Positions 44,738 to 54,726 of a stretch of 64,000 bases of DNA are shown piece by piece. The notes under the pieces are model-generated. The model saw only the letters and a program-made list of their open reading frames with translations, was not told where the DNA came from and made no database searches. Source of the DNA: Mordavella massiliensis (lineage in GTDB: Bacteria; Bacillota; Clostridia; Lachnospirales; Lachnospiraceae). Position 1 is the first letter of the stretch. The number at the start of each line of letters is the position of its first letter. The translations under genes and the position numbers were made by a program. The stretch spans positions 62,001 through 126,000 of the forward strand of contig NZ_JACJLV010000001.1 of assembly GCF_016902415.1 (NCBI RefSeq). The letters are read 5' to 3'.

Positions 44738-45288
44738 TCAATCTCATCACAGATCAGCCGCAGGATCATCTGGGCCGTCTCCACCATATTGGTCCCGTTG
44801 TCCATACTGCATTTCTGAATATACCGGTAGGCGGCTTCCTCTGTCAGGTGATTCCGGTCCATCAGAAGATACTTGGCGTTGCGGATATAGTTTTCTTCCT
44901 GCTCGCTCCTCTTCTTTGGACTTTTTTTGTCCTTCTTATACCGGCGTTCCACCTGATGAAGGACCATCTCCACGGTATTGACAAGGTCATAGATCTTCAC
45001 CGGCATGGTGACGGCGATGATCCCGCCTCCTGCCGCGCTTACCACATTGGGGGAACCGATCAGCAGCATCTCAAAATACCGGGGCATGCATTCCAGAAGC
45101 TGGGTATAATGCATATCCGGCAGCCGGCAGCTGCTGATGAACAGCCCCCTCTGGTGCTGGTTTGCCTCGATTAAAGCTGCAGAGGCAGTCGTACAGGATA
45201 CCACATGTTCAAATCCGTGACTCATCAGGATCTTCCGTATCCGCTTTGCATCTTCCATCTTGGGTAATGCCACAATGATGATGCTCAT
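44734..45288 (-). CDS. ANTAR-domain antiterminator, glutamine-synthetase linked
   Basis: 184 residues. The first 110 form a receiver-like domain without the usual full acidic pocket. The last 55 (EENYIRNAKYLLMDRNHLTEEAAYRYIQKCSMDNGTNMVETAQMILRL) are an ANTAR RNA-binding domain with the conserved A.YLLM...L.E..AY..I...M pattern. ANTAR proteins bind hexaloop hairpins in leaders and block terminator formation. It lies directly behind glnA, and matching leader hairpins precede glnA, pyrG and the GSIII gene, so it is the likely regulator of all three. Confidence 0.92.
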   Translation of the reverse strand: MSIIIVALPKMEDAKRIRKILMSHGFEHVVSCTTASAALIEANQHQRGLFISSCRLPDMHYTQLLECMPRYFEMLLIGSPNVVSAAGGGIIAVTMPVKIYDLVNTVEMVLHQVERRYKKDKKSPKKRSEQEENYIRNAKYLLMDRNHLTEEAAYRYIQKCSMDNGTNMVETAQMILRLICDEIE

Positions 45289-45323
45289 AGACTGCCTCCC
45301 GCCTTTTCTCTTAGTTTAGTCTG

Positions 45324-46658
45324 TCAGATCTGGTACAAATACTGGGCAAGTTCCCACTCGGAGACCTGCTTCATATAACTCTTCCACTCTTTTCTCTTTC
45401 CCTTCTTATAATGTTCCAGGAAAGAAGCTCCAAGGGTCTCTTCCACCCAGGGGTCTTGTTCCATCTCAAATAACGCAACGCTCAGATTCTCCGGAAGCGC
45501 CTGGATCCCCTGCTCCTTCTTCTCTTCCTCAGAGAGTTCCCGGATACTTTTCACCAGTTCCGCCGGGGCTTCCATCCCCTGTTCCATCCCGTGGATCCCT
45601 GCCTCCAGGCACAGGGCGAACACCAGGTAGGGATTGGCCGACGGATCCGGGCTTCTCAGTTCTATGGTCTTCTCCTCTTTCATTCCCCGGCACACTTTGA
45701 CAAGAGCCGTTCTCTGGGTGGCGGACCAGGTTACATCCGAAGGCGCCTCAAATCCCGGCACCAGCCGCTTGTAGGAATTCACCAGAGGATTGAACACAGC
45801 CGTCATGCCCCGGATATGCTCCATGATACCTGCCAGGAACCCATAGGCCTCACGGCTGAGTCCCAGCCGGTCAGCCGGATCTTCGAATACATTTTTTCCG
45901 TCTTGATACAGGGCCATATTGATGTGCATGCCGGAACCGTTCACCTCGGCCTTTGGCTTTGGCATAAACGTGGCGTGAAGGCCGTGGCGCTTGGCGATGG
46001 TCCGCACCGCCACCTTGAAGGTCATCAGCTTGTCCGCCGTCTCCATCACATCCGACATGGTAAAATCAATCTCATGCTGTCCCGGGGCAATCTCATGATG
46101 GGAAGAAGCCACTTCATATCCCATCTCCTCCAGAGTCAGCACAATGTCTCTCCTTGCGTTTTCTCCCAGGTCCACCGGACTTAAGTCCATAAAGCCCGCC
46201 CGCTCATGAGTCAGCGTGGTGGGCGCCCCGTTGTCGTCGGTATGGAACAGGAAGAACTCACACTCCGGATTGACCTTAAAGGTATATCCTTTCTCCTTTG
46301 CTTTCTTTACCGCCTCCTGAAGGATATACCTGGGGCTTTCTTTGTAAGGCGTGCCGTCCGCCTTATAGATATCGCAGATAAATCTGGCCACCTTCCCCTG
46401 CTGGGGCCGCCAGGGCAGAATGCAGAAGGTATCAAGATCCGGATGGAGATACATGTCCTCCTCTTCATTTCTGTAGAAGCTTTCCATGGAAGAAGCGTCG
46501 ATGACACATTCGTTATCCATGGCTTTTTCCAGCTTGCCAAACGGGATCGCGATATTCTTCATGGTACCAAACATATCGGTAAACTGAAGACGGATAAATT
46601 CCACGTCTTCCTCCTCTGCCATGCGTAAGATATCCTCTCTGGTGTATTTCCCCATCAT
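45324..46658 (-). CDS. glnA: Glutamine synthetase type I
   Basis: 444 residues from the ATG at 46658; weak alternates TTG and GTG precede it. Makes glutamine from glutamate, ammonia and ATP. Motifs: NPECEFFLF, HHEIAPGQHEIDF, the NGSGMHIN ATP/substrate segment, NSYKRLVPGFEAP and RSPDPSANPYL. No extra adenylylation-type insertion is obvious. It has its own promoter and attenuator and is followed by the ANTAR gene, so the two probably form one unit. Confidence 0.95.
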   Translation of the reverse strand: MMGKYTREDILRMAEEEDVEFIRLQFTDMFGTMKNIAIPFGKLEKAMDNECVIDASSMESFYRNEEEDMYLHPDLDTFCILPWRPQQGKVARFICDIYKADGTPYKESPRYILQEAVKKAKEKGYTFKVNPECEFFLFHTDDNGAPTTLTHERAGFMDLSPVDLGENARRDIVLTLEEMGYEVASSHHEIAPGQHEIDFTMSDVMETADKLMTFKVAVRTIAKRHGLHATFMPKPKAEVNGSGMHINMALYQDGKNVFEDPADRLGLSREAYGFLAGIMEHIRGMTAVFNPLVNSYKRLVPGFEAPSDVTWSATQRTALVKVCRGMKEEKTIELRSPDPSANPYLVFALCLEAGIHGMEQGMEAPAELVKSIRELSEEEKKEQGIQALPENLSVALFEMEQDPWVEETLGASFLEHYKKGKRKEWKSYMKQVSEWELAQYLYQI

Positions 46659-46690
46659 CACCAACCTGTCCTTTCTCCGTACACCGGTTA

Positions 46691-46744
46691 ATAAAAAGGG
46701 CGCACTTACCCGGGGGTTCCCCGGATAAGAACGCCGTTGTCCTT
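46691..46744 (-). promoter_or_regulatory. glnA leader: hexaloop hairpin joined to an intrinsic terminator
   Basis: Minus strand: hairpin AAGGAC-[AACGGC]-GUUCUU (46727-46744) has a six-base loop with A1 and G4, the ANTAR target rule. Its 3' arm overlaps the base of a terminator stem of 11 pairs (46719-46729 with 46705-46715), then a T-run (46691-46697). Only one of the two structures can form. Likely an ANTAR-controlled attenuator. Confidence 0.72.
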
Positions 46745-46754
46745 TATGGGTGCT

Positions 46755-46783
46755 ATTATAGCAGTGCAGATTTGAAATGTCAA
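46755..46783 (-). promoter_or_regulatory. glnA promoter
   Basis: Perfect consensus TTGACA (46778-46783), 17-base spacer, TATAAT (46755-46760) on the minus strand, about 100 bases before the glnA start. Confidence 0.85.
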
Positions 46784-46809
46784 CCTTCCCAGGACTCGTT
46801 TCCTGGGGC

Positions 46810-48285
46810 TTAATATCCCATCAGGTCGTGATCCACCGCCTCCGCGGCCTTTCTTCCCTCCGTGATGGCCCACACCACCAGAGACTGGCCCCGGTGCATA
46901 TCTCCGCAGGTAAACACTCCCGGCACGCTGGTCTGGTATGCCCCAGGCTCTGTACGCACATTGGTCCTTGGGTCCAGCTCCACCTGAAAGGCGTCGGTCA
47001 CATAGGGCTGACTTCCCAGGAATCCGGCGGCGATCAGCACCAGCTGGGCCTCTACCACCTTCTGGGTCCCTTCTACCGGCACCATGTTCATCCGTCCGGT
47101 CTTCTCGTCTTTCTTTGGTTCCAGGCTGACGATCCGGGCTTTTGCCACATTGCCTTTCTCATCCTTCAGAAATTCTGTCACCGTGGTCTGATAGATCCTG
47201 GGGTCCTTTCCAAAGACGGCGATGGCCTCTTCCTGCCCGTAGTCGGTCTTCAGCACTTTGGGCCATTCCGGCCAGGGATTGCCCGCAGCTCTTCCTTCCG
47301 GCGGCTTTGGCATCATTTCCAGCTGAGTGACCGATCTTGCACCCAGGCGGATCGCCGTTCCCACACAGTCGTTGCCCGTGTCTCCGCCGCCGATGACCAG
47401 CACATGCTTTCCCTTTACCGGGAGGAAGGATCCGTCCTTCAGATCCGAGTCCAGCAGGCTTTTGGTCACGGAAGTCAGGAAATCTACGGCAAAGGCAATA
47501 TTTCCCGCGTCTCTTCCCGGCACCTTGATATCCCTTGGGTTGGACGCCCCGCAGGCCAGGACCACCCGGTCATATTCCTTCAGAAGATCCTTTGCTTTTA
47601 CGTCTTTTCCCACGTCCACAGAGGTCTGGAAAACAACCCCTTCCGCTTCCATCAGCGCCACTCTCCGGTCGATCAGGGATTTCTCCAGTTTCATATTGGG
47701 GATCCCGTAGCGGAGAAGTCCTCCCACCCGGTCCCTTCTCTCATATACGGTGACCAGGTGGCCTTTCCGGTTCAGTTCCTGCGCAGCCGCAAGCCCGGAA
47801 GGACCGCTCCCCACCACCGCAACCTTCTTGCCGGTGCGAACTGGGGGGATCTTTGGCGTTACCCAGCCCTTTTCCCAGGCAGTCTCAATGATGGCTTTCT
47901 CATTGTCTTTCGTACTCACCGGATCTCCGTTCAGCCCGCAGGTACAGGCAGCCTCGCAGAGGGCCGGACAGACATGGCTTGTGAACTCCGGGAAGCTGTG
48001 GGTCTTGGAGAGGCGCTCATAGGCCAGCTTCCATTTCCCCCGGTATACCAGGTCGTTGGTCTCCGGCACCAGGTTGTGCAAGGGGCAGCCGGAAGCCATC
48101 CCTGCGATCATCTGGCCCGCCTGGCAGAAGGGAACGCCGCATTCCATGCACCGGGCCCCCTGAAGGGATTGCTCCTCCAAAGTCAATGGCTTTTTAAATT
48201 CCTGAAAATTGCGGATCCGCTCTGCGGGCGGGATCTGCGCCGCGTCTATTCTCTCATATTCTAAAAATCCTGTTGGCTTTCCCAT
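46810..48285 (-). CDS. gltD: Glutamate synthase (NADPH) small subunit
   Basis: 491 residues. N-terminal Fe-S part: ARCMECGVPFCQ, then MASGCPLHNLVPE and HVCPALCEAACTCGLNG. Two dinucleotide folds: VAVVGSGPSGLAAAQEL (FAD) and VLVIGGGDTGNDCVGTA (NADPH). It feeds electrons to GltB for 2-oxoglutarate plus glutamine to two glutamate. Two bases after gltB, same operon. Confidence 0.95.
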   Translation of the reverse strand: MGKPTGFLEYERIDAAQIPPAERIRNFQEFKKPLTLEEQSLQGARCMECGVPFCQAGQMIAGMASGCPLHNLVPETNDLVYRGKWKLAYERLSKTHSFPEFTSHVCPALCEAACTCGLNGDPVSTKDNEKAIIETAWEKGWVTPKIPPVRTGKKVAVVGSGPSGLAAAQELNRKGHLVTVYERRDRVGGLLRYGIPNMKLEKSLIDRRVALMEAEGVVFQTSVDVGKDVKAKDLLKEYDRVVLACGASNPRDIKVPGRDAGNIAFAVDFLTSVTKSLLDSDLKDGSFLPVKGKHVLVIGGGDTGNDCVGTAIRLGARSVTQLEMMPKPPEGRAAGNPWPEWPKVLKTDYGQEEAIAVFGKDPRIYQTTVTEFLKDEKGNVAKARIVSLEPKKDEKTGRMNMVPVEGTQKVVEAQLVLIAAGFLGSQPYVTDAFQVELDPRTNVRTEPGAYQTSVPGVFTCGDMHRGQSLVVWAITEGRKAAEAVDHDLMGY

Positions 48286-48287
48286 CT

Positions 48288-51200
48288 CTACACCTCCGAA
48301 AATACTTCTGTAAACGCTTCCATCTGTGCCTGCTCCGAGGTCATGCCCTGTTCCTCCAGCTTCATGCTAAGAGACAGCATTCTCTTGTAATCATCGGGAA
48401 TGATCTTCTTGAATTTGGGAAGATAGCTCTCGAAATCCTCAAGGATCTCTTTTCCCCGGCTGGAGCCGGTGCAAGCCGTATGCTCCTCAATCAGGCTTTT
48501 CAGTTCATGGACGTCCGCCTTACTCTCCACCGGTTCGATGGAGATCATAGCTTTGTTCAGATTTTTATAAAGGGTGTTGTGTTCATCCAGTACGTAGGCG
48601 ATGCCGCCGCTCATACCTGCGGCGAAGTTCTTTCCCGTAGTGCCTAAGATCACCACGCGGCCTCCGGTCATATATTCACAGCCATGCTCTCCCACGCCTT
48701 CCACCACCGCATAAGCGCCGGAATTTCGCACAGCGAACCTTTCCCCTGCGATCCCGCTGATAAAGGCTTTGCCGCCGGTGGCGCCGTAGAGGGCCACATT
48801 TCCGGCGATCATGTTGTCACGGGCGGAATACTTCCGGTTCCTGGGCGGATACAGGATCAGCTTGCCGCCGGACAGTCCTTTGCCGAAATAATCGTTGGTA
48901 TCTCCTTCCAGCTTAAGGGTCAGCCCCCTGGGGATAAAGGCTCCGAAGCTCTGTCCCCCGGCGCCCTGCCCATTGACGGTAAGGGTGTCTTCCGGCAGGC
49001 CGTGGGGATACTTTCTGGTGATCTCCGCACCCAGGATGGTGCCGAAGGTCCGGTCTGTATTGCTCACCTTCAGGGAAACGGAAGCCGGTTCCCCTTTCTT
49101 CAGCGCAGGGGCAAACTTCTTCAGAAGCACCCGCTGGTCCAGAGTCTGTTCCAGCTGGAAGTCGTAGACGTCCTCCTGGCGGAAGGTTACGCAGGCGCCT
49201 TCTTTCCCGTAAGGGTTCTTAAGGATGGCGTCAAGATCCAGCGCAGCCGCCCCGGAATGTTCCGGAGCCTTTTTCTGCATAAGAAGGTCTGTCCTTCCCA
49301 CCATCTCATCCACGGTCCTCACACCCAGTTTCGCCATATATTCCCGCAGTTCCTGGGCGATAAATCTCATAAAGTTCACCACATACTCCGGTTTCCCGGC
49401 AAATCTTTTCCGAAGTTCCGGATTCTGGGTCGCCACGCCCACCGGACAGGTATCCAGGTTGCAGACCCGCATCATCACACAGCCCATGGTTACCAGAGGC
49501 GCCGTGGCAAAGCCAAATTCCTCTGCCCCCAGAAGGGCCGCGATGGCCACGTCTCTTCCGCTCATCAGCTTGCCGTCGGTCTCGATCATCACCCGGCTCC
49601 TCAAGCCGTTTTTCAGTAAGGTCTGGTGAGTCTCGGCAAGACCAAGCTCCCAGGGAAGCCCAGCGTTGTGGATGGAGCTTTCCGGCGCTGCCCCGGTGCC
49701 GCCGTCATAACCGGAGATCAGGATCACCTGGGCCCCGGCCTTTGCCACGCCGGCAGCCACCGTGCCCACTCCTGCCTCGGAGACCAGCTTTACGGAAATA
49801 CGGGCGTATTTATTCGCATTTTTCAGGTCATAGATCAGCTGAGCCAGATCCTCGATGGAGTAGATATCGTGGTGAGGCGGCGGGGAGATCAGGCTGACTC
49901 CGGGCGTGGAGTGCCGGGTCTTCGCGATCCAGGGGTAGACCTTCCTGGCCGGAAGATGGCCGCCCTCGCCAGGCTTTGCCCCCTGTGCCATCTTGATCTG
50001 GATCTCTTTGGCGCTGACCAGATACCGGCTGGTGACCCCGAACCTTGCGCTTGCCACCTGCTTGATGGCCGAGCACCGGTCGTCCCTGGTCCCGGCGGAA
50101 TCCAGACGCTCCTCGCTTTCTCCTCCTTCTCCGGTGTTGGATTTCCCGTGGAGCAGATTCATGGCGATGGCCAGAGTCTCATGGGCTTCCTGGGAAATGG
50201 ACCCGTAGGACATGGCGCCGGTCTTAAACCGCTTTACGATCTCTTCCACACTTTCCACTTCTTCCAGAGGAACTCCTTCCTGGGGGAACCGGAAGTCCAT
50301 CAGGGACCGCAGATTGCCGCTTCGCTCCTCATCCACCATCCGGGTATATTCCTGGAAGAGACGGTAGTCCCCCATGCGGGTGGATTTCTGCAGCATATGG
50401 ATGGTGGCCGGATTGTACCGGTGTTCCTCGCCGCCGCTCCTCATCTTGTGTTTTCCCAGGCTGTCCAGGGTCAGATCCACCGCCCTTCCCAGGGGATCAA
50501 AGGCCCTGGAGTGAAGGGCTTCTACATTTTCCGCAAGATCATCCAGGGTGATCCCGCCTACCCGGCTCACTGTGCCGGCAAAATACCGGTGGATCACTTC
50601 TTCTGAGATCCCGATGGCCTCAAAGATCTTGGCCCCCTGGTAGGACTGGATGGTGGAGATCCCCATCTTGGAGGCGATCTTCACAATGCCGTGGAGCACT
50701 GCCAGGCAGTAGTCATTGACCGCCGCATAATAATCCTTGTCAAGAAGCCCTTCTTCGATCAGTTCCCGGATGGATTCCAGCGCCAGATAGGGATTCACCG
50801 CGCAGGCCCCGTATCCCAGAAGGGTTGCGAAATGATGTACCTCCCTGGGCTCTCCGGATTCCAGGATCAGGGAAAGGGAGGTCTGCTTCTTAGTGTCCAC
50901 CAGGTGCTGATGGACCGCGGACACAGCCAGAAGAGAGGGAATGGCCACATGGTTTTCATCCACACCCCGGTCAGAGAGGATCAGGATATTGGCGCCGTCT
51001 TTGTAAGCCTTATCCACCTCCACGAAAAGGCGAGCAAGGGCTCTCTCAAGCCGGGTGCTCTTATAATAAGTGATGGGCACCGTCGCCACCTTAAATCCTT
51101 TCTCCTTCATGTTTTTGATCTTCAGAAGGTCCGTGCTGGTCAGGATCGGATTCTCAATCTTCAGTACCTGGCAGTTGTCCGGCGTCTCCTCCAGCAGGTT

Positions 51201-52823
51201 CCCGTCTTTCCCTGCATAGACCGTGGTGCTGGTGACGATCTCCTCCCGGATGGCGTCAATGGGCGGATTGGTCACCTGGGCAAACAGCTGTTTAAAATAA
51301 TCGAACAGAGGACGGGGCTTTTGGGAGAGTACCGCCAGCGGGGTGTCCACCCCCATAGCGGCAATGCCCTCGCTTCCGTTTAAGGCCATCTCACAGATGG
51401 ATTTGCGGTATTCTTCATAGGTGTAGCCAAAGGCCTTCTGCAGTCTTCTTCTCTGCTCCGGCGTCACTTCCTCCACCTGCATGTTGGGGATCTTTAAGTC
51501 CTTTAACCGGATCAGGTTGCTGTCCAGCCACTCCCCGTAGGGTCTGGCCTTGGCGTAGATCTCCTTGATCTCTTCATCACAGAGGATCCGCTGCTTTCTG
51601 GTATCCACCAGAAGCATTTTCCCCGGGTGGAGCCGTTCTTTCTGCAGGATCTCTTCTTCCGGCAGAGGAAGGACTCCCACCTCGGAAGCAAGGATCACAT
51701 CTCCGTTTTTCATCACATAATACCGGGATGGGCGCAGGCCGTTGCGGTCCAGCACCGCTCCCAAAAGCTCCCCGTCTGAAAATACGATGGAAGCCGGTCC
51801 GTCCCAGGGCTCCATCATGGTGGCATAATACTGGTAGAAATCCCGGATCTCCTGGGACAGGGTCTGGTTGTTGGACCAGGGCTCCGGAATGGTGATCATC
51901 ACAGCCAGAGGCAGTTCCATGCCGCTCATCACCAGGAATTCCAGGGTGTTGTCCAGCATGGCAGAATCCGATCCCTTACGGTCTACCACCGGAAGCACTT
52001 TGTGGAGCTGTTCCTTCAGGTGGGGCGACTCCATGGTCTCTTCCCTGGCCTGCATTTTGTCCGCATTTCCCCGGATGGTATTGATCTCCCCGTTGTGGAC
52101 GATGAACCGGTTGGGGTGCGCCCTCTCCCAGCTGGGGTTGGTGTTGGTGCTAAACCGGGAATGGACGGTGGCAATGGCCGATTCATAGTCCGGATCCTGA
52201 AGATCTCCGAAGAAGGTGCGAAGCTGTCCTACCAGGAACATGCCTTTGTACACAATGGTCCGGCTGGACATGGAGACCACATAGGTGTTGTCGTTGCTCT
52301 GCTCGAACACCCGTCTTGCAATATAAAGCTTCCGGTCAAAATCCAGTCCCTTCTCCACCTGCTCCGGCTTTTTGATAAAAGCCTGCTGGATATCAGGCAT
52401 GCATTCCCTGGCTTTGTGTCCCAGAATCTCCGGATGGACCGGAACCTTACGGAATCCCAGAAGCTCCATTCCTTCTTTCTCCACGATGATCTCAAACATC
52501 TTTTTCGCCTGGTTGCGTTTCAGCTCCTCCTGGGGGAAGAAAAGCTGGGCGATCCCGTACTCCCCTTCTTCTCCCAGCTGGATGTCTGCCTGTTTGCAGA
52601 CCCTGGAAAAGAATTTATGGGAGATCTGAAGCAGGATCCCCACGCCGTCGCCGGTTTTCCCTTCTGCGTCTTTTCCCGCCCGGTGCTCCAGGTTCTCCAC
52701 AATGTGGAGTGCCCTCTCCACCGTCAGATGGCTTTTGATCCCCCGGCTGTTCACCACGGCGCCGATCCCGCAGTTGTCATGTTCAAATGCGGGACTATAG
52801 AGTCCCTTCTGCTGTTCTCTCAT
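48288..52823 (-). CDS. gltB: Glutamate synthase large subunit
   Basis: 1,511 residues. N-terminal glutaminase domain with catalytic Cys in HDNCGIGAV at position 18, so a short propeptide is removed. The FMN/Fe-S synthase domain has [19 protein letters not shown] and [16 protein letters not shown] for the 3Fe-4S cluster; the C-terminal GXGXG beta-helix has [24 protein letters not shown]. Start overlaps the pyrG stop (ATGA), so it is translated with pyrG. Confidence 0.96.
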   Translation of the reverse strand: MREQQKGLYSPAFEHDNCGIGAVVNSRGIKSHLTVERALHIVENLEHRAGKDAEGKTGDGVGILLQISHKFFSRVCKQADIQLGEEGEYGIAQLFFPQEELKRNQAKKMFEIIVEKEGMELLGFRKVPVHPEILGHKARECMPDIQQAFIKKPEQVEKGLDFDRKLYIARRVFEQSNDNTYVVSMSSRTIVYKGMFLVGQLRTFFGDLQDPDYESAIATVHSRFSTNTNPSWERAHPNRFIVHNGEINTIRGNADKMQAREETMESPHLKEQLHKVLPVVDRKGSDSAMLDNTLEFLVMSGMELPLAVMITIPEPWSNNQTLSQEIRDFYQYYATMMEPWDGPASIVFSDGELLGAVLDRNGLRPSRYYVMKNGDVILASEVGVLPLPEEEILQKERLHPGKMLLVDTRKQRILCDEEIKEIYAKARPYGEWLDSNLIRLKDLKIPNMQVEEVTPEQRRRLQKAFGYTYEEYRKSICEMALNGSEGIAAMGVDTPLAVLSQKPRPLFDYFKQLFAQVTNPPIDAIREEIVTSTTVYAGKDGNLLEETPDNCQVLKIENPILTSTDLLKIKNMKEKGFKVATVPITYYKSTRLERALARLFVEVDKAYKDGANILILSDRGVDENHVAIPSLLAVSAVHQHLVDTKKQTSLSLILESGEPREVHHFATLLGYGACAVNPYLALESIRELIEEGLLDKDYYAAVNDYCLAVLHGIVKIASKMGISTIQSYQGAKIFEAIGISEEVIHRYFAGTVSRVGGITLDDLAENVEALHSRAFDPLGRAVDLTLDSLGKHKMRSGGEEHRYNPATIHMLQKSTRMGDYRLFQEYTRMVDEERSGNLRSLMDFRFPQEGVPLEEVESVEEIVKRFKTGAMSYGSISQEAHETLAIAMNLLHGKSNTGEGGESEERLDSAGTRDDRCSAIKQVASARFGVTSRYLVSAKEIQIKMAQGAKPGEGGHLPARKVYPWIAKTRHSTPGVSLISPPPHHDIYSIEDLAQLIYDLKNANKYARISVKLVSEAGVGTVAAGVAKAGAQVILISGYDGGTGAAPESSIHNAGLPWELGLAETHQTLLKNGLRSRVMIETDGKLMSGRDVAIAALLGAEEFGFATAPLVTMGCVMMRVCNLDTCPVGVATQNPELRKRFAGKPEYVVNFMRFIAQELREYMAKLGVRTVDEMVGRTDLLMQKKAPEHSGAAALDLDAILKNPYGKEGACVTFRQEDVYDFQLEQTLDQRVLLKKFAPALKKGEPASVSLKVSNTDRTFGTILGAEITRKYPHGLPEDTLTVNGQGAGGQSFGAFIPRGLTLKLEGDTNDYFGKGLSGGKLILYPPRNRKYSARDNMIAGNVALYGATGGKAFISGIAGERFAVRNSGAYAVVEGVGEHGCEYMTGGRVVILGTTGKNFAAGMSGGIAYVLDEHNTLYKNLNKAMISIEPVESKADVHELKSLIEEHTACTGSSRGKEILEDFESYLPKFKKIIPDDYKRMLSLSMKLEEQGMTSEQAQMEAFTEVFSEV

Positions 52824-54448
52824 ACCTGGTCCCTCCTTGCTTTTTTCTCCTTCCCATACGTGTCCGCCGCTTTCACAAAGCCCCGGAACAACGGATGGGC
52901 GCGGTTGGGTCTGGATTTCAGTTCCGGATGCCCCTGGGTCCCCACAAAGAAGGGGTGATCCTTTAGTTCGATCATCTCCACAATGTGGCCGTCCGGGGAA
53001 AGGCCCGCCATGGTCATCCCCTGTTCCTCCAGGATCGTCCGGTAATCGTTGTTCACCTCGTACCGGTGTCTGTGGCGCTCAAAGATCTCTTTCTCTCCGT
53101 AAAGGGCATATGCTTTGGTCCCTTCCTTCAGAACGCAGGGGTAGGCGCCAAGCCGCAGCGTCCCTCCGATATTTTCCACTCCGCTCTGCTCCGGCATAAG
53201 ATCGATCACCGGGTGCAGGGTGTCCGGATTCAGCTCCGTGCTGGCGGCGTCCAGAAGCCCCGCCACATTTCTTGCAAATTCCACGATGGCCATCTGCATG
53301 CCCAGACAGATCCCAAGGAAGGGGATCTTCTTTTCTCTGGCGTACCCTGCCGCCTGGATCTTCCCTTCCGTTCCCCGCAGGCCAAAGCCTCCCGGGATCA
53401 GGATCCCGTCCACGCCTTGCAGCAGGGCTTCGCAGCCCTGTCTTTCGATCTCTTCTGAGTCCACCCAGCGGATATGGATGTTGACCCGGCCGGCAATCCC
53501 GCCGTGCTTCAGGGCTTCCACCACACTTAAGTAGGCGTCGTGGAGCTGGATGTATTTCCCCACGATGGCGATCTCCGTCTCCGACTGAGGGTGTCTTAAG
53601 TTGTCCACCATGGTCCGCCAGTCTGTAAGATCGGCTTCGGGACAGGGAATGTGGAGACAATCGCACACCACCTGGGCCAGATGTTCCTTCTCCATAGAAA
53701 GGGGCGCTTCATAGAGATACTCCACATCCAGATTCTGGAGCACATGATCGGAAGGAACATTACAGAACAGGGCGATCTTGTCTTTCAGTTCCACGGTCAG
53801 CGGATATTCCGACCGGCACACCAGGACGTCCGGCCGGAGCCCCAGTCCCTGCAGCTCCTTGACGCTGGCCTGGGTGGGCTTGGTCTTCAGTTCCCCGGAA
53901 GCCTTCAGATAAGGCACCAGGGTCACATGGAGCAGGATGGCGTTTTCCTTTCCCACATCGTGCTGGAACTGGCGGATGGCCTCCAGGAAGGGCTGGCTCT
54001 CAATATCCCCCACCGTTCCGCCCACTTCTATGATGGCGATCCGGTCTTCCTCCGGCGTCTTCCCCCGGTAGAACCGGCTCTTGATCTCGTTGGTGATGTG
54101 AGGGATCACCTGCACCGTTCCCCCGCCGTAATCCCCGTGGCGCTCTTTCTGAAGCACCGTCCAGTAGATCTTGCCGGTGGTCACATTGGAATGTCTGTCC
54201 AGATTTTCATCAATAAACCGTTCATAATGCCCAAGGTCCAGGTCTGTTTCCGTGCCGTCGTCGGTCACAAAAACTTCCCCGTGCTGGATGGGGTTCATGG
54301 TGCCGGGGTCCATATTGATATAGGGATCAAATTTCTGCATGGTCACCTGATACCCTCTTGCCTTCAGAAGTCTTCCCAGGGACGCTGCCGTGATCCCTTT
54401 TCCCAGGCCAGACACCACGCCTCCTGTCACAAATACATACTTTACCAT
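52820..54448 (-). CDS. pyrG: CTP synthase
   Basis: 542 residues from [25 protein letters not shown]. Amidoligase domain 1-265 (SGLGKG P-loop, [16 protein letters not shown]), C-terminal class I glutamine amidotransferase with [10 protein letters not shown], the nucleophile Cys in FLGICLGMQ and His-Glu near HPEL. Converts UTP plus glutamine to CTP. Heads the pyrG-gltB-gltD unit. Confidence 0.96.
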   Translation of the reverse strand: MVKYVFVTGGVVSGLGKGITAASLGRLLKARGYQVTMQKFDPYINMDPGTMNPIQHGEVFVTDDGTETDLDLGHYERFIDENLDRHSNVTTGKIYWTVLQKERHGDYGGGTVQVIPHITNEIKSRFYRGKTPEEDRIAIIEVGGTVGDIESQPFLEAIRQFQHDVGKENAILLHVTLVPYLKASGELKTKPTQASVKELQGLGLRPDVLVCRSEYPLTVELKDKIALFCNVPSDHVLQNLDVEYLYEAPLSMEKEHLAQVVCDCLHIPCPEADLTDWRTMVDNLRHPQSETEIAIVGKYIQLHDAYLSVVEALKHGGIAGRVNIHIRWVDSEEIERQGCEALLQGVDGILIPGGFGLRGTEGKIQAAGYAREKKIPFLGICLGMQMAIVEFARNVAGLLDAASTELNPDTLHPVIDLMPEQSGVENIGGTLRLGAYPCVLKEGTKAYALYGEKEIFERHRHRYEVNNDYRTILEEQGMTMAGLSPDGHIVEMIELKDHPFFVGTQGHPELKSRPNRAHPLFRGFVKAADTYGKEKKARRDQV

Positions 54449-54482
54449 TGTTTCTTTCCTCCTTGTCCTGCTCCAGTGAATG

Positions 54483-54533
54483 AAATAAAAAAGGCGCCAG
54501 AATCTCCCATAAGAAATCCTGACGCCTTTGTCA
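54483..54533 (-). promoter_or_regulatory. pyrG leader: hexaloop hairpin inside a strong terminator
   Basis: Minus strand: hairpin UGAC-[AAAGGC]-GUCA (54520-54533). The loop and 3' arm form part of the 5' arm of a 17-pair terminator (54513-54529 with 54490-54506, loop UUAUGG) ending in a T-run (54483-54490). The mutually exclusive folding and the A1/G4 loop agree with ANTAR control, parallel to glnA and GSIII leaders. Confidence 0.72.
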
Positions 54534-54559
54534 TATGTTTCATTTTGAACTTGTTTTCT

Positions 54560-54588
54560 ACTATAATCGGTTTTTGCAATTTTGTAAA
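54560..54588 (-). promoter_or_regulatory. pyrG operon promoter
   Basis: TTTACA (54583-54588), 17-base spacer, TATAGT (54560-54565) on the minus strand. The predicted transcript does not start with GGGC, so the CTP-dependent poly-G mechanism known for Bacillus pyrG does not fit. Confidence 0.7.
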
Positions 54589-54616
54589 TCCCCAAATTTA
54601 TTTTTTGAAAAAAGGA

Positions 54617-54646
54617 TTGACAATTCATTTTTGGCAGGTATATACT
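54617..54646 (+). promoter_or_regulatory. GSIII operon promoter
   Basis: TTGACA (54617-54622), 18-base spacer, TATACT (54641-54646) on the plus strand, divergent from the pyrG promoter. Confidence 0.82.
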
Positions 54647-54655
54647 ACAGGGCAT

Positions 54656-54700
54656 AAAGCAAAGGCGCTTTGGACCACAGGGTTCGGGGCGCCTTTTCTA
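54656..54700 (+). promoter_or_regulatory. GSIII leader: hexaloop hairpin joined to a terminator
   Basis: Hairpin AAAGC-[AAAGGC]-GCUUU (54656-54671), then terminator AAAGGCGC (54661-54668) with GCGCCTTT (54689-54696), extended by an inner stem to about 16 pairs including wobble, loop ACAG, T-rich end. The loop is identical to that of pyrG while stems differ, so pairing, not sequence, is conserved. Confidence 0.75.
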
Positions 54701-54726
54701 TTGCCAAAAGAAAGGAGCTTACCACT

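Noticed and set aside
46777-48264. Long plus-strand frames opposite gltD and gltB
   Set aside because: Mirror frames in GC-rich coding DNA; the minus-strand proteins have all expected motifs.
54553-54566. CTP-sensing poly-G mechanism for pyrG
   Set aside because: The predicted transcript begins in an AGAAAAC context, not GGGC, so reiterative G addition is unlikely.
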